Notes under the pieces: model-generated
Databases searched by the model: none
What the model was told of the DNA's origin: nothing
What the model saw: only the letters and a program-made list of their open reading frames with translations
Shown: piece after piece, positions 1 to 8,111 of the stretch
Layout of the letters: each line of letters starts with the position of its first letter
Numbering within the stretch: position 1 is the first letter of the stretch
Translations under genes and position numbers: made by a program
From: Bacteroidia bacterium
GTDB lineage: Bacteria; Bacteroidota; Bacteroidia; Palsa-965
Direction of reading: 5' to 3'
Assembly: GCA_023151315.1 (NCBI GenBank)
Contig: JAKLJE010000016.1
Coordinates: forward strand, 1 to 64,000
Length of the DNA: 64,000 nucleotides

Positions 1-6
1 GAACAA

Positions 7-31
7 AAGTGTTTTGCATCGCAAAACACTT
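7..31. repeat. Perfect 11-bp inverted repeat
   Basis: Arms AAGTGTTTTGC and GCAAAACACTT flank the 3-base loop ATC. On the minus strand the hairpin is followed by a short T-rich run (TTTTGTTC), so it could end a minus-strand transcript. The distance from glmS leaves that open. Confidence 0.6.
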
Positions 32-87
32 ACATCAAAATCGCTTCTCACTTGGAGGTTGCCACTAACTCAGATAGAACCATCTGT

Positions 88-265
88 CACACCCAAGCGC
101 AGCGATGAATTTCTCTGGTGATGGCAAGTGCGAAAAGCGCATTGGAGGATTCACGAAGCCTTGGAATGCGGGTTGCGCCGCGAAGCAGAGCGCGTGAATC
201 ATCCCGGCGCCGGAGGAGAAATTCATTAGGGAAGGCATGTGGGTTGCGCCTGGGGTGTGACACGG
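88..265. repeat. Imperfect long fold-back element
   Basis: Nested matching arms can be followed inward: TGTCACACCC pairs with GGGTGTGACA, ATGAATTTCTC with GAGAAATTCAT, and GATTCACG with CGTGAATC. The centre is GC-rich. The whole would fold into one interrupted hairpin of about 175 nt, like a degenerate miniature inverted-repeat element or a structured RNA. No transposase or known RNA family is recognisable. Confidence 0.45.
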
Positions 266-273
266 CTTTTTGC

Positions 274-301
274 GATACTTTTTGCCACGACAAAAAGTAT
301 C
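274..301. repeat. Perfect 11-bp inverted repeat with 6-base loop
   Basis: GATACTTTTTG and CAAAAAGTATC flank the loop CCACGA. It follows directly after the larger fold-back and may be part of the same element. Confidence 0.55.
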
Positions 302-333
302 AGAAAGAAATTCAACCGGTATGGATGTAACCT

Positions 334-353
334 GTCAGGATTTAAGTCCTGAC
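334..353. repeat. Dispersed GTCAGGA...TCCTGAC palindrome
   Basis: GTCAGGA and TCCTGAC flank TTTAAG. It belongs to the same family as the palindromes clustered at 56.4-57.2 kb, where the core reads GTCAGGACTTACGTCCTGAC. It lies just downstream of glmS. It could act as a weak terminator or be a REP-like repeat. Confidence 0.6.
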
Positions 354-373
354 TAATCGTAGTGGCAACCCTG

Positions 374-2212
374 TTATTCAACAGTCACCGACTTCGCAAG
401 ATTGCGTGGTTGATCCACGTTGCATCCGCGCAATACGGCAATGTGATAGGCAAGTAACTGCAACGGAACTACACTGATGAGCGGAGCGAGCTTCTCGTCT
501 GTTTCCGGAACTTCAATCACGTAATCCGCCATTCCTTTAGCTGCGTCATCACCTTCGGTAACAACGGCAATTACTTTTCCTTTGCGCGCTTTTACTTCCT
601 GAATGTTGCTGATTACTTTCTCGTATGAAGCACCTTTGGTTGCAATCACAACTACAGGCATCTCTTCATCAATCAAAGCAATCGGGCCGTGCTTCATTTC
701 CGCAGCAGGATATCCTTCAGCGTGGATGTATGAAATCTCTTTCAGTTTCAGCGCGCCTTCCAACGCAACAGGGAACGTATAGCTTCTTCCGAGATAAAGG
801 AAGTTGCGTGCGTCCGCGAATATTGAAGCGAGATATTTAATCTGATCATTCAGCTTCAATATTTTCTCAATCTTCGATGGAACAGCTTCGAGTTCACTCA
901 GCAATTCTCGATAATGACTTTCTGAAATCGTTCCTTTTCTGTGTCCGAGCAACAAAGCCATCAGTGTAAGTACTGTAACCTGTGCCGTAAAAGCTTTGGT
1001 TGATGCAACGCCGATTTCCGGTCCTGCGTGCGTGTATGAACCGGCATGTGTGGTGCGCGGAATTGTCGAGCCCACAACGTTACACACACCGAAAATTGTT
1101 GCGCCTTTAGATTTCGCAAGTTCAATTGCTGCGAGTGTATCTGCGGTTTCTCCTGATTGAGAAATTGCAATCACAACATCATCTTCTCCGATTACAGGAT
1201 TGCGGTAACGGAATTCAGATGCGTATTCCACTTCAACAGGAATACGTGCGAGTTCTTCGAACAGATATTCGCCCACAAGTCCCGCATGCCACGATGTTCC
1301 GCAACCGATAATGATAATACGTTTGGCATTCGTGAACTTCTGCAGGTAATCGCGAATTCCGCCAACGGAAATAACACCTTGCTGAGCATTCACACGACCG
1401 CGCATGCTATCTTTGATGGAACGCGGTTGCTCAAAAATCTCCTTGAGCATGAAGTGATCATATCCGCCTTTTTCAATGGCTTCCAGTTGCAACTGAAGCT
1501 CCTGAATGTACGGATCAATATTTTCGTTGCGGATTGTTTTAATCTGCAATTCGCCTTTGCGGTTTACGATAGCAATCTCTTCATCATCGAGATACACAAC
1601 ATTCTTTGTGTACTCAACAATCGGAGTTGCATCGGAAGCAATGAAAAACTCTTCCTGTCCTACACCAATTACCATCGGAGAACTCTTCTTCGCGGCAATC
1701 AGCATATCAGGATTCTCTTCTGATAGTATCACAATCGCATAAGCGCCTACCACGTTATTCAATGCAATTCGAACGGCCTCATCCAACGAAACATTTTCAC
1801 GCTGCTGAATATCTTCAATCAGGTGAACAAGTACTTCTGTATCTGTATCGCTTTCGAATTTGTGTCCGCGCTTTTTCAATTCTTCTTTCAGCGGCGCGTA
1901 ATTCTCAATGATTCCGTTGTGAATCAGAACAATCTTCTTACTCCCTGAATAATGCGGATGTGCATTCACATCATTCGGCTCTCCATGCGTTGCCCAGCGT
2001 GTGTGTCCGATTCCAATAGATCCTTTACGGTCTTTCGACTCCGAGAACTTCTCCAGATCCGCAACTTTGCCCTTGCACTTATACACATTCAGCTTGTCGC
2101 TGATCATAGCAACGCCCGCGCTGTCATAACCGCGGTATTCAAGACGGTGAAGACCTTTCACAAGGATCGGGTAAGCTTCACGTTTTCCGATGTAAGCAAC
2201 AATTCCGCACAT
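374..2212 (-). CDS. glmS: Glutamine--fructose-6-phosphate aminotransferase (isomerizing)
   Basis: Makes glucosamine-6-phosphate from fructose-6-phosphate and glutamine, the entry step to UDP-GlcNAc for peptidoglycan and lipopolysaccharide; cytoplasmic. The 612 residues match the family length. The catalytic cysteine follows the initiator Met (MCGIVAYIG), the glutaminase motif GHTRWATHGEP is at 69-79, and two SIS sugar-isomerase domains follow, with GCGTSWHAG at 303-311 and SQSGETADT at 351-359. The C-terminus NLAKSVTVE is the conserved end of the family. It starts 11 nt downstream of the DUF4270 gene and is probably co-transcribed with it and with the glycogen-synthase-like gene. I see no riboswitch or ribozyme in front of it. 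Confidence 0.98.
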   Translation of the reverse strand: MCGIVAYIGKREAYPILVKGLHRLEYRGYDSAGVAMISDKLNVYKCKGKVADLEKFSESKDRKGSIGIGHTRWATHGEPNDVNAHPHYSGSKKIVLIHNGIIENYAPLKEELKKRGHKFESDTDTEVLVHLIEDIQQRENVSLDEAVRIALNNVVGAYAIVILSEENPDMLIAAKKSSPMVIGVGQEEFFIASDATPIVEYTKNVVYLDDEEIAIVNRKGELQIKTIRNENIDPYIQELQLQLEAIEKGGYDHFMLKEIFEQPRSIKDSMRGRVNAQQGVISVGGIRDYLQKFTNAKRIIIIGCGTSWHAGLVGEYLFEELARIPVEVEYASEFRYRNPVIGEDDVVIAISQSGETADTLAAIELAKSKGATIFGVCNVVGSTIPRTTHAGSYTHAGPEIGVASTKAFTAQVTVLTLMALLLGHRKGTISESHYRELLSELEAVPSKIEKILKLNDQIKYLASIFADARNFLYLGRSYTFPVALEGALKLKEISYIHAEGYPAAEMKHGPIALIDEEMPVVVIATKGASYEKVISNIQEVKARKGKVIAVVTEGDDAAKGMADYVIEVPETDEKLAPLISVVPLQLLAYHIAVLRGCNVDQPRNLAKSVTVE

Positions 2213-2223
2213 AGGTGATGTGA

Positions 2224-3570
2224 TTAATTGATTCGTGTATAAACAAGTCGCAGATACATTCTGTTCCCGGATGTCGGCGCACCGCTTCCGATAACAGAAC
2301 GACGCCCGTTTTCAGCTCCGAAAATTTCTTTCAGATACAAACCGTTGTTCTCTTCAGTTCCGTTCAGCACCGCCTGAATATATCGGGCAATGTTAATACG
2401 GTATTCGTTAGTAGTGGTGTTCAATTCTCCGCCGTAGTACGCAGTTGTTTCGAACATGTCGATCAGCAATCGCTCTTTCCCGGTGGAGTCAATTGAAGTA
2501 AGAAAATAGCGTGTGTTCAGAGGGAAATTGGATGATGTAAAAGAAGCATCGCCCTTTATCACCAGCTCCGCCTTATTGATCGCAATCGGATATCCGAGAT
2601 TCTTGTAGTTGTCAAGAAACGGGAATTCAATTTTTGTTTTCAATCCGGCATTCGACTGAATATGGTTGTATTGAAAGAGATGGTTGTTTGGATCAGCAAG
2701 CTGCGCTGCAATGTTCGGGGTGCCGGTGTAGTCATGTGCATAATGACTGTAGTATGCAGTGCTGCTGTTCACCACAAATGTGAACGAAGTAGTGTCAGTT
2801 GCAGTATGGTAATACAATCGAATGCCGGTAAGGGTATCAAGCAGATCCAGATAAACCAATCCGCCGCCTGTTGTCGTCGGGTTGATATACAAACCATTCA
2901 TGTATGTCAGCCAATTGTTGTTGCCATCCAGATTCGTTCCTCCTGACTGGGAGAAAATCATCGAAGCCCAGTTGTAATCCAACGGAATGCGAATGTGCGG
3001 AGGCACAGTATCTCCGTTTACAACCACTTTGGTGCGTGGTGCAGGACTGAATGTTTTCTGACCAACAACCATCGGGTTGTAAGCATTCATGCGGTTGGAA
3101 TAGTAAATGGAATCTTTGTAGATCGGAGAGGTCATCTGATGCACTGCAAATGTTTGCTGTTGCGCTGTATCGCCGTAATAATCGAAATCATAAGCCAGCA
3201 TCAATACAGCAGAGTCGAGAGTGCCGCCCTGAAAATTGATTTGTGTAAGATTATTCGGAATACGGAACTGGCTGAACAATCCGCATGTGCTCATGCCGAA
3301 TTCAGTGTCATAGTATTTTCCCACAATCGCTTTCGGTGCTTCGTCTGTACGAAGTGAATCTTCAATTACGGTGTAGGTATACAACGTTGTTGTATCATTG
3401 GTATACAACCCGATAAGATCTTCTTCTGGCTGAACATCAATTCCGATGTTGTTGTCTTTGTTGCACGACATGAAAATCATGGCGATAACAACGGCCGGAA
3501 AAAATTTCGTCCAGACATGACTACGCTGTCTGGACAAAATTTCAGTAAATAAGTATGCTTTATTCATCAT
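2224..3570 (-). CDS. DUF4270 family lipoprotein
   Basis: A protein of 448 residues that I recognise as the DUF4270 family of Bacteroidota, whose biochemical role is unknown. The N-terminus has a short basic stretch, a hydrophobic segment and a lipobox-like IFMSC, so it is probably a lipoprotein. The mature part has a run typical of the family (ValGlnProGluGluAspLeuIleGly near residue 40) and many predicted beta strands. I chose the ATG pair at 3570/3567 because it lies one base after the stop of the preceding gene. The longer frame would run through that gene. Its place between a glycogen-synthase-like gene and glmS suggests a cell-envelope role by inference only. Confidence 0.88.
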   Translation of the reverse strand: MMNKAYLFTEILSRQRSHVWTKFFPAVVIAMIFMSCNKDNNIGIDVQPEEDLIGLYTNDTTTLYTYTVIEDSLRTDEAPKAIVGKYYDTEFGMSTCGLFSQFRIPNNLTQINFQGGTLDSAVLMLAYDFDYYGDTAQQQTFAVHQMTSPIYKDSIYYSNRMNAYNPMVVGQKTFSPAPRTKVVVNGDTVPPHIRIPLDYNWASMIFSQSGGTNLDGNNNWLTYMNGLYINPTTTGGGLVYLDLLDTLTGIRLYYHTATDTTSFTFVVNSSTAYYSHYAHDYTGTPNIAAQLADPNNHLFQYNHIQSNAGLKTKIEFPFLDNYKNLGYPIAINKAELVIKGDASFTSSNFPLNTRYFLTSIDSTGKERLLIDMFETTAYYGGELNTTTNEYRINIARYIQAVLNGTEENNGLYLKEIFGAENGRRSVIGSGAPTSGNRMYLRLVYTRIN

Positions 3571-3571
3571 A

Positions 3572-4402
3572 TCAGTCAACGAGCAACGGTTCTTCCTGAA
3601 GAACGGCGTCGTAAAAGTCGGAATAAGCGCTGACATATGATTCGCGATCGTGGAAGTCGAGAACATTTTTTCCTGACTTCTTAAGATACTTCTCAACGTC
3701 TGCGTTGATTTTCGGAGAGCCTTTGATAACGGCATCAGAATAATCGATTGCGAGTCGTGATACGTTTGCGAAGCTTGCAGACTTTGCAACGGCATCAACA
3801 TCACCTTTGTCAACTCCTTCAATGATAGCCTTCTTACCGAAGTCTTTGTTAAGCGGGTTTGTGAATTCATCGTCATATACTGAGTAGATGACGCGTGTTT
3901 CAGCAAAAAGTGGGTTGTCGCGGAAAGCTTTTTTCAAATAAAGCGGCATAAGCGACGTGAACCAGCCGTGGCAATGCACGATATCCGGAGCCCAACCAAG
4001 TTTTTTTACAGTTTCAATAACTCCGCGTGCGAAGAAAATCATGCGCTCGTCGTTATCTGCGAACTCAGCACCTTTCTTGTCGGTCAAAGTGAATTTACGC
4101 TGGAAGAATTCTTCATTGTCGATGAAGTAAACCTGCATACGTGCAGCCTGAATGGAAGCCACTTTGATGATCAGCGGATGGTCTGTATCGTTGATAATCA
4201 AATTCATACCGGAGAGACGGATCACTTCGTGAAGCTGATTGCGGCGCTCATTGATGCAACCGTAACGCGGCATAAAAGTTCTGATTTCCTTGCCTTTCTC
4301 CTGAATTCCTTGCGGCAGATAACGGGCAGTATAACCCATTGGTGTTTCGTCCAGGTATGGGGTAATTTCCTGAGAAACAAAGAGTACGCGTGCTTTCTTC
4401 AT
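3572..4402 (-). CDS. Glycogen/starch synthase-like protein (GT5 N-terminal half only)
   Basis: A 276-residue protein matching the N-terminal catalytic half of glycogen synthases. It starts MKKARVLFVSQEITPY and carries the WAPDIVHCHGW segment typical of GT5 enzymes near residue 130. The C-terminal half of a full GlgA (about 470 residues), which holds part of the ADP-glucose site and the catalytic Glu, is absent, so glycogen synthase activity is doubtful. Short GT5 proteins of this kind are, to my knowledge, common in Bacteroidota. Start at 4402 because MKKARVLF is the natural GT5 start and a TATCTTTG promoter box lies 44-51 bases upstream. It is divergent from panC and leads the operon with DUF4270 and glmS. 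Confidence 0.85.
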   Translation of the reverse strand: MKKARVLFVSQEITPYLDETPMGYTARYLPQGIQEKGKEIRTFMPRYGCINERRNQLHEVIRLSGMNLIINDTDHPLIIKVASIQAARMQVYFIDNEEFFQRKFTLTDKKGAEFADNDERMIFFARGVIETVKKLGWAPDIVHCHGWFTSLMPLYLKKAFRDNPLFAETRVIYSVYDDEFTNPLNKDFGKKAIIEGVDKGDVDAVAKSASFANVSRLAIDYSDAVIKGSPKINADVEKYLKKSGKNVLDFHDRESYVSAYSDFYDAVLQEEPLLVD

Positions 4403-4445
4403 ATGGATTTGATGTAGGTGGGAGCTATGTCCTAAAAAAGGATTA

Positions 4446-4453
4446 CAAAGATA
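4446..4453 (-). promoter_or_regulatory. Bacteroidota -7 promoter box for the GT5-DUF4270-glmS operon
   Basis: Reads TATCTTTG on the minus strand, an exact TAnnTTTG match, placing a transcription start about 35-40 nt upstream of the ATG at 4402. No clear -33 TTG at the usual spacing. Confidence 0.6.
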
Positions 4454-4517
4454 ATAAAAAAAAAGCGGGAGTTTCCAAAAAGCCTTAGCTTCGCCCACTT
4501 GCAGAAACCCGTAACGG

Positions 4518-5360
4518 ATGCAGATTTTTAACACTGTTGCAGAGCTTCAGAATAGCCTTAACGCACTGAGGAATAGCGGTAAAACCATTGGTTTTGTACC
4601 AACAATGGGTGCTTTGCACGCAGGCCATATTTCTTTGGTAAAAAAAGCTAAAGAGGAGAACGACTACGTTCTTACCAGCATTTTTGTTAATCCTACTCAG
4701 TTTAACAATCCGGATGATCTGGCAAAGTATCCGCGTATTCCTGCTCAGGATCTGCCCATGCTTGAAAATGCCGGCTGTGATTTTGTGTTTATGCCGGCAG
4801 TGGATGAAATGTATCACGGCAACACGGTTTCTGATCGCAGAAACATTCAACTGGGATCTCTCGGTGAAGTTCTCGAAGCAAAACATCGCCCCGGTCACTT
4901 TGACGGCGTGATCACAATTGTGCGGAAGCTTTTTGAAGCGAGCGGCAGATCTAAAGCTTATTTCGGATTGAAAGACTTTCAGCAGCTCGCTGTTGTACGA
5001 TTGCTTGTGAAGAGCGAAAATATTCCGGTGGAAATAATTCCGTGTCCTATAGTGCGTGAAGAAGACGGACTCGCAATGTCATCACGCAATATGCGATTGA
5101 CGGCTGATCAGCGCAAAGCTGCAACGATACTTTCCAAAGCACTCTTCGAAGTGAAATCTCATTGGGAAAGCGAGTCAATTGCAGAATTGAATGCGCGTGC
5201 CGAAAAAATTATCGCAACCGAGTCTGCTGTTCGATTGGAGTATTTTTCCATTGCAGACCGCGACACTTTATTGCCGCTTACAGAAAAGAAAAACGCCGTG
5301 ATCTGCATTGCTGCTTATCTCGGCGATATCCGTCTTATCGACAATATTTTGCCCGAATAG
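4518..5360 (+). CDS. panC: Pantoate--beta-alanine ligase
   Basis: Joins pantoate and beta-alanine with ATP to give pantothenate, the precursor of coenzyme A; cytoplasmic. The 280 residues are the normal length. The ATP-binding PTMGALHAGH motif (HxGH type) is at 28-37, and the KMSKS-like MSSRN loop begins near residue 187, followed by a small C-terminal dimer domain. It is divergent from the glycogen-synthase-like gene with about 115 bases between the starts. The partner panD is not next to it in this window. A weak promoter-like TAGCTTCG sits at 4486-4493. Confidence 0.97.
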   Translation: MQIFNTVAELQNSLNALRNSGKTIGFVPTMGALHAGHISLVKKAKEENDYVLTSIFVNPTQFNNPDDLAKYPRIPAQDLPMLENAGCDFVFMPAVDEMYHGNTVSDRRNIQLGSLGEVLEAKHRPGHFDGVITIVRKLFEASGRSKAYFGLKDFQQLAVVRLLVKSENIPVEIIPCPIVREEDGLAMSSRNMRLTADQRKAATILSKALFEVKSHWESESIAELNARAEKIIATESAVRLEYFSIADRDTLLPLTEKKNAVICIAAYLGDIRLIDNILPE

Positions 5361-5709
5361 AGTAGGGGGTTAGATCTATCGGGCAGCGGTTTCGACTTTT
5401 GATCGGCCGTTTTTATTCTCAGGAATTTCCACTGTGTGCATTCTGTCCGGCGTTGCTTCAACAAGTAGCTTTTGCAGATATTGTTCGATTAACCGTTCGG
5501 CCTGACTTTTATTTTGTTTCGTTTCCAGATCCATCATCATCAATGCGCTAACCATAATAGTTTTATCGTTTATTGATTAAAACTACTACGCAATGTTTCC
5601 ATCTGAAAAGAATTGTAGCGCATAACTTGCATCCGGCAAACGCAGCGGCTGGTCTGCAAAAGCCTGAATAACAGCACTTAAATACTAAAGAATTTTGGGT
5701 TCCGACCGC
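5361..5709. other. Intergenic stretch between panC and the anti-sigma gene
   Basis: Apart from the possible 59-codon minus-strand frame at 5376-5555, I see no gene, RNA, repeat or strong terminator in these 349 bases. Confidence 0.5.
5376..5555 (-). CDS. Possible small protein (59 aa), unrecognised
   Basis: An ATG-initiated frame of 59 residues that nearly fills the gap between panC and the anti-sigma gene. The translation begins MVSALMMMDLETKQNKSQAE and ends in a charged tail, with an amphipathic helix-like middle (RLIEQYLQKLLVEA). There is no signal peptide, membrane segment or known motif. Codon use looks like the neighbours, but no ribosome-binding site or promoter box is obvious. It is convergent with panC, their stops about 18 bases apart. 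I cannot assign a function, and it may be chance. Confidence 0.35.
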   Translation of the reverse strand: MVSALMMMDLETKQNKSQAERLIEQYLQKLLVEATPDRMHTVEIPENKNGRSKVETAAR

Positions 5710-6777
5710 TTATTCCAGCGTAATTCCGAGCATAACATCCACCGTACCGCGCTTCTTTCCCGGATTCCAGTAAGGCATTCCGTTCACCACGCGAACAAGT
5801 TCCGCATCTATTTGCGGTGTAATCGGGAACGACAATGATGCTCCGCTTACTTCTCCGGTTTTAGCATTTACCTGAAACATCACACCGGTTGTCATGCGTT
5901 TCATTTTTGTCCGGTCTTCTTTCTGTGGTTTGAAGTTCGACATGAGGTAGCTTTTCAGTGCCTCATTCCCTCCGGGATAACTCGGCATTTCCTCCAGTGT
6001 GAAATCACCTTTGCTGTTCGAAGATCTGTTTAACTGCCCGTCACCAGATTGTTGCTTCGTTTTCTTATCAGAATGCGTCGTCGGAGGATAAACGATTACG
6101 TTTTTTATTCTAACGAATTGTTCCGCTGATGCAGTACGTGTATTTTCCGTTGGCGGCACATCTTCCTGCTGCTTTGTACCATTGCTTGTTGTTGCTGGCG
6201 GGTCAACGGTGAGAGTATTTTCGTTATTGGGAAGTGTCGCCGGCAGATTTGAAATATTCAGATCTGACGTCTGCGTGCGTGTATTTTGTGTTTCGGATGG
6301 AGTAGAAACAGAAACGACCCCATTAGTTTGAGGCCGTTCTCCCTGTACATCGGGATTTTGATTTATAATTTCAGATTTATCCGGCGGATGATTCGGCGTG
6401 ACAACATTCGTGTCAGCAATTTTTTCCGAAGGTGTTTCATCTCCGGAAGCAAAAATCCATGTGGTAACTCCAATTGCAATAACGAGAGAAGTAACGATCA
6501 TTGCCACACCGAAACGGCTGAGAATCGGTGTTTGAGGCGGCGTATTCATATAAACCGCCAATCGTTTATTGATATTATCTGAAACGCGATCCACGTCTTT
6601 AACGCGACGTGCGTTCATTCCTTCAATTGCAGAAGCACAAAGTGAACATTCGAGCAAATGCATTTCCACCTCGTGCACGGACTTCGAAGGCAATTTTCCT
6701 TCGTTGTACATGCGCATGGTATCGAGGGAAAGACACTTTCCTCTCTGAAAAATACGCTTCAACTCTTTAGGGTCCAT
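5710..6777 (-). CDS. Anti-sigma factor with zinc-finger N-terminus and TonB-like C-terminal domain
   Basis: A 355-residue membrane protein. Residues 1-75 hold an anti-sigma zinc-finger-like motif (HLLECSLC, an HxxxCxxC pattern). One membrane helix lies near 90-112 (FGVAMIVTSLVIAIGVTTWIFA). A long linker rich in Thr, Asn and Pro follows. The last 90 residues resemble a TonB/energy-transducer C-terminal domain (EEMPSYPGGNEALKSYL, then GVMFQVNAKTGEVSGAS). It probably holds the co-encoded sigma factor at the membrane through the cytoplasmic finger, while the periplasmic TonB-like domain may sense or contact an envelope protein. Its ATG overlaps the sigma stop as TAATG, which suggests coupled translation. 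The sensing role is inferred. Confidence 0.82.
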   Translation of the reverse strand: MDPKELKRIFQRGKCLSLDTMRMYNEGKLPSKSVHEVEMHLLECSLCASAIEGMNARRVKDVDRVSDNINKRLAVYMNTPPQTPILSRFGVAMIVTSLVIAIGVTTWIFASGDETPSEKIADTNVVTPNHPPDKSEIINQNPDVQGERPQTNGVVSVSTPSETQNTRTQTSDLNISNLPATLPNNENTLTVDPPATTSNGTKQQEDVPPTENTRTASAEQFVRIKNVIVYPPTTHSDKKTKQQSGDGQLNRSSNSKGDFTLEEMPSYPGGNEALKSYLMSNFKPQKEDRTKMKRMTTGVMFQVNAKTGEVSGASLSFPITPQIDAELVRVVNGMPYWNPGKKRGTVDVMLGITLE

Positions 6778-7352
6778 TATTCAGCTGCTACGAGCAATCC
6801 TTTCAGGTTTCTTTTACCGTTTTGGATGTAACTCTTTACTTCGTTCACAGAATAGCCGGTTTCACCGGAAACCTCCTTGTAACTCTTCTGCTTCAGGTAG
6901 AACAACTCGATGCATTTTTTCTGCTCTTCAGAAAGCTCGTTGATAGCTTTCTCGAGCTTCTCGAGATGATCTTCCAGGCGGAGCGCTTCGGATTTCTGTG
7001 TATCGTCTGCAGCCATGTTGCGGAGAGCGGTCTCCACATCAATGGATTCAAGACTGCCTTTACGCAGTTTCTTGAGGCAATGATGCTTTGTTACACTGTA
7101 CACCCAAGTCTTGAAATTGCTGACTTCATGATGTTGCAGATCGCGAAGGATAATTTCGAACACTTCCATCACTGCATCTTCCGTTTCAACATTATCCTTA
7201 AGATAATTGTATGAAACTGCTGTGATCAGCTGCGTGTAGCGACGGAACAATTCGCCTGCAAACCAGGAATTACCTGTCTTGCGGTACTGCTCGATCAATT
7301 CCTGATCGGTCAGCTGCGTTTCCTTCTTGGGCCAAAAGAATCTGATGCGCAC
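6777..7352 (-). CDS. ECF-type RNA polymerase sigma factor
   Basis: A 191-residue sigma-70 family protein of extracytoplasmic-function type. Region 2 includes YNYLKDNVETEDAVMEVF near 50-70 and the WVYSVTKHHCLKKLRK segment. Region 4 includes LSEEQKKCIELFYLKQKSYKE and a helix-turn-helix near 155-180. The start is GTG at 7352; a TAA stop lies a few codons upstream in frame and no ATG is available. The membrane anti-sigma gene follows with a one-base overlap. By analogy it would direct transcription of an envelope regulon, but the targets are not visible here. Confidence 0.92.
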   Translation of the reverse strand: MRIRFFWPKKETQLTDQELIEQYRKTGNSWFAGELFRRYTQLITAVSYNYLKDNVETEDAVMEVFEIILRDLQHHEVSNFKTWVYSVTKHHCLKKLRKGSLESIDVETALRNMAADDTQKSEALRLEDHLEKLEKAINELSEEQKKCIELFYLKQKSYKEVSGETGYSVNEVKSYIQNGKRNLKGLLVAAE

Positions 7353-7660
7353 CTTGATTAGGGATTACAATAAGTGAAACAATGTGTTTGCCATCCCTAA
7401 TGTACGAAAAAAAGAACTACTTCCAAATCGGAGTTAACTAAAAGGGCATAGTTTGGAACAATTCCACATAAAATCCGGAAATATTTCTGACGTTTTTCCG
7501 ACAGAACGCAAAGGCATAAAATTCCATACAAATTTAAAACACTGAAAATCAGTATATAACGAAATTTATAGAAAATATTTTGCGGGTAGCGTGTGGAAAA
7601 GAGCCTTTCCTCGCCCTTATTATCAGAAAGACGCTAAATCTTAAAACAACTAAAAACGAT
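7353..7660. other. Divergent intergenic region, sigma factor / small lipoprotein
   Basis: These 308 A+T-rich bases separate the minus-strand sigma gene from a plus-strand lipoprotein. A TAAATTTG box (minus strand, 7529-7536) fits TAnnTTTG but is about 180 bases from the sigma start. A shortened TATTTTG box lies on the plus strand near 7581. No RNA gene or repeat was recognised. Confidence 0.4.
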
Positions 7661-7870
7661 ATGAAGGCAGTTTTCAAAAAGTTCGCAGCGAAGAAAGCAG
7701 TAGTAACAGCATCACTTATCATTGGTGCGATTACAGTAACTACACTTCCTTCTTGCAAACATCAGGAAGATTGCGGTGCATATCAGGGAAGCGGGAAAAG
7801 CACCCGTTCTCACAAAAAGCATAAGCGTCACAGCAGCGTGATCCGAATCAATACCGGAAACATCGCTTAG
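7661..7870 (+). CDS. Small putative lipoprotein (69 aa)
   Basis: A 69-residue protein with a basic start (MKAVFKKFAAKKAV), a hydrophobic stretch and the lipobox-like sequence LPSC near residue 29. The mature part is about 40 residues, basic and His/Lys/Ser-rich, with a second Cys. It is probably exported and lipid-anchored. I chose the inner ATG because it gives a proper signal peptide; the longer frame from 7580 adds 27 residues that would disrupt it. It stands alone, followed by a strong terminator. Function unknown. Confidence 0.7.
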   Translation: MKAVFKKFAAKKAVVTASLIIGAITVTTLPSCKHQEDCGAYQGSGKSTRSHKKHKRHSSVIRINTGNIA

Positions 7871-7947
7871 GTTCGTACTCCTGAAGGGCGAGTTTACTTA
7901 AAACCGTTCTTCCTCTATACATGTGTTTCATGTGTTTGCCACAAAAC

Positions 7948-7976
7948 TTCCCGTCTCTGACGGGAAATTTTGTTTT
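7948..7976 (+). terminator. Rho-independent terminator after the small lipoprotein gene
   Basis: Perfect 8-bp stem TTCCCGTC / GACGGGAA, loop TCT, then ATTTTGTTTT. It lies about 78 bases after the stop codon. Confidence 0.85.
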
Positions 7977-8060
7977 ATAACGGTTCCTTTTCCACTTATA
8001 CGGCGTTATTTACCCGAAAACCATGAGGGCAACACCACTTATCGATTAACGTCTATATTA

Positions 8061-8091
8061 TTGCCTGAACATTCGGTTTCGCCTATCTTTG
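8061..8091 (+). promoter_or_regulatory. Bacteroidota promoter (-33 TTG and -7 TATCTTTG)
   Basis: TTG at 8061-8063, a 20-base spacer, then TATCTTTG at 8084-8091. This is the clearest full promoter in the window together with the one before rimP. It lies 20 bases before the lipoprotein start at 8112. Confidence 0.72.
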
Positions 8092-8111
8092 ATATTCTGG
8101 CATAGTGTCGC

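Larger units (their letters stand above)
1..373. other. Gene-free palindrome-rich region
   Basis: No credible gene lies here. The stretch holds a perfect hairpin at 7-31, an imperfect fold-back at about 88-265, a second perfect hairpin at 274-301 and a GTCAGGA/TCCTGAC palindrome at 334-353. The open frames on both strands are by-products of the fold-back symmetry. glmS ends at 374 on the minus strand, so any transcript leaving glmS runs into these structures. Confidence 0.7.

Noticed and set aside
87-330. Two overlapping open frames on opposite strands (68 and 70 codons)
   Set aside because: They lie on the imperfect fold-back, so each mirrors the other. Composition is arginine-rich and random, with no start signal.
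1157-1723. 188-codon plus-strand frame inside glmS
   Set aside because: Antisense to a well conserved enzyme; no signal or domain in it.
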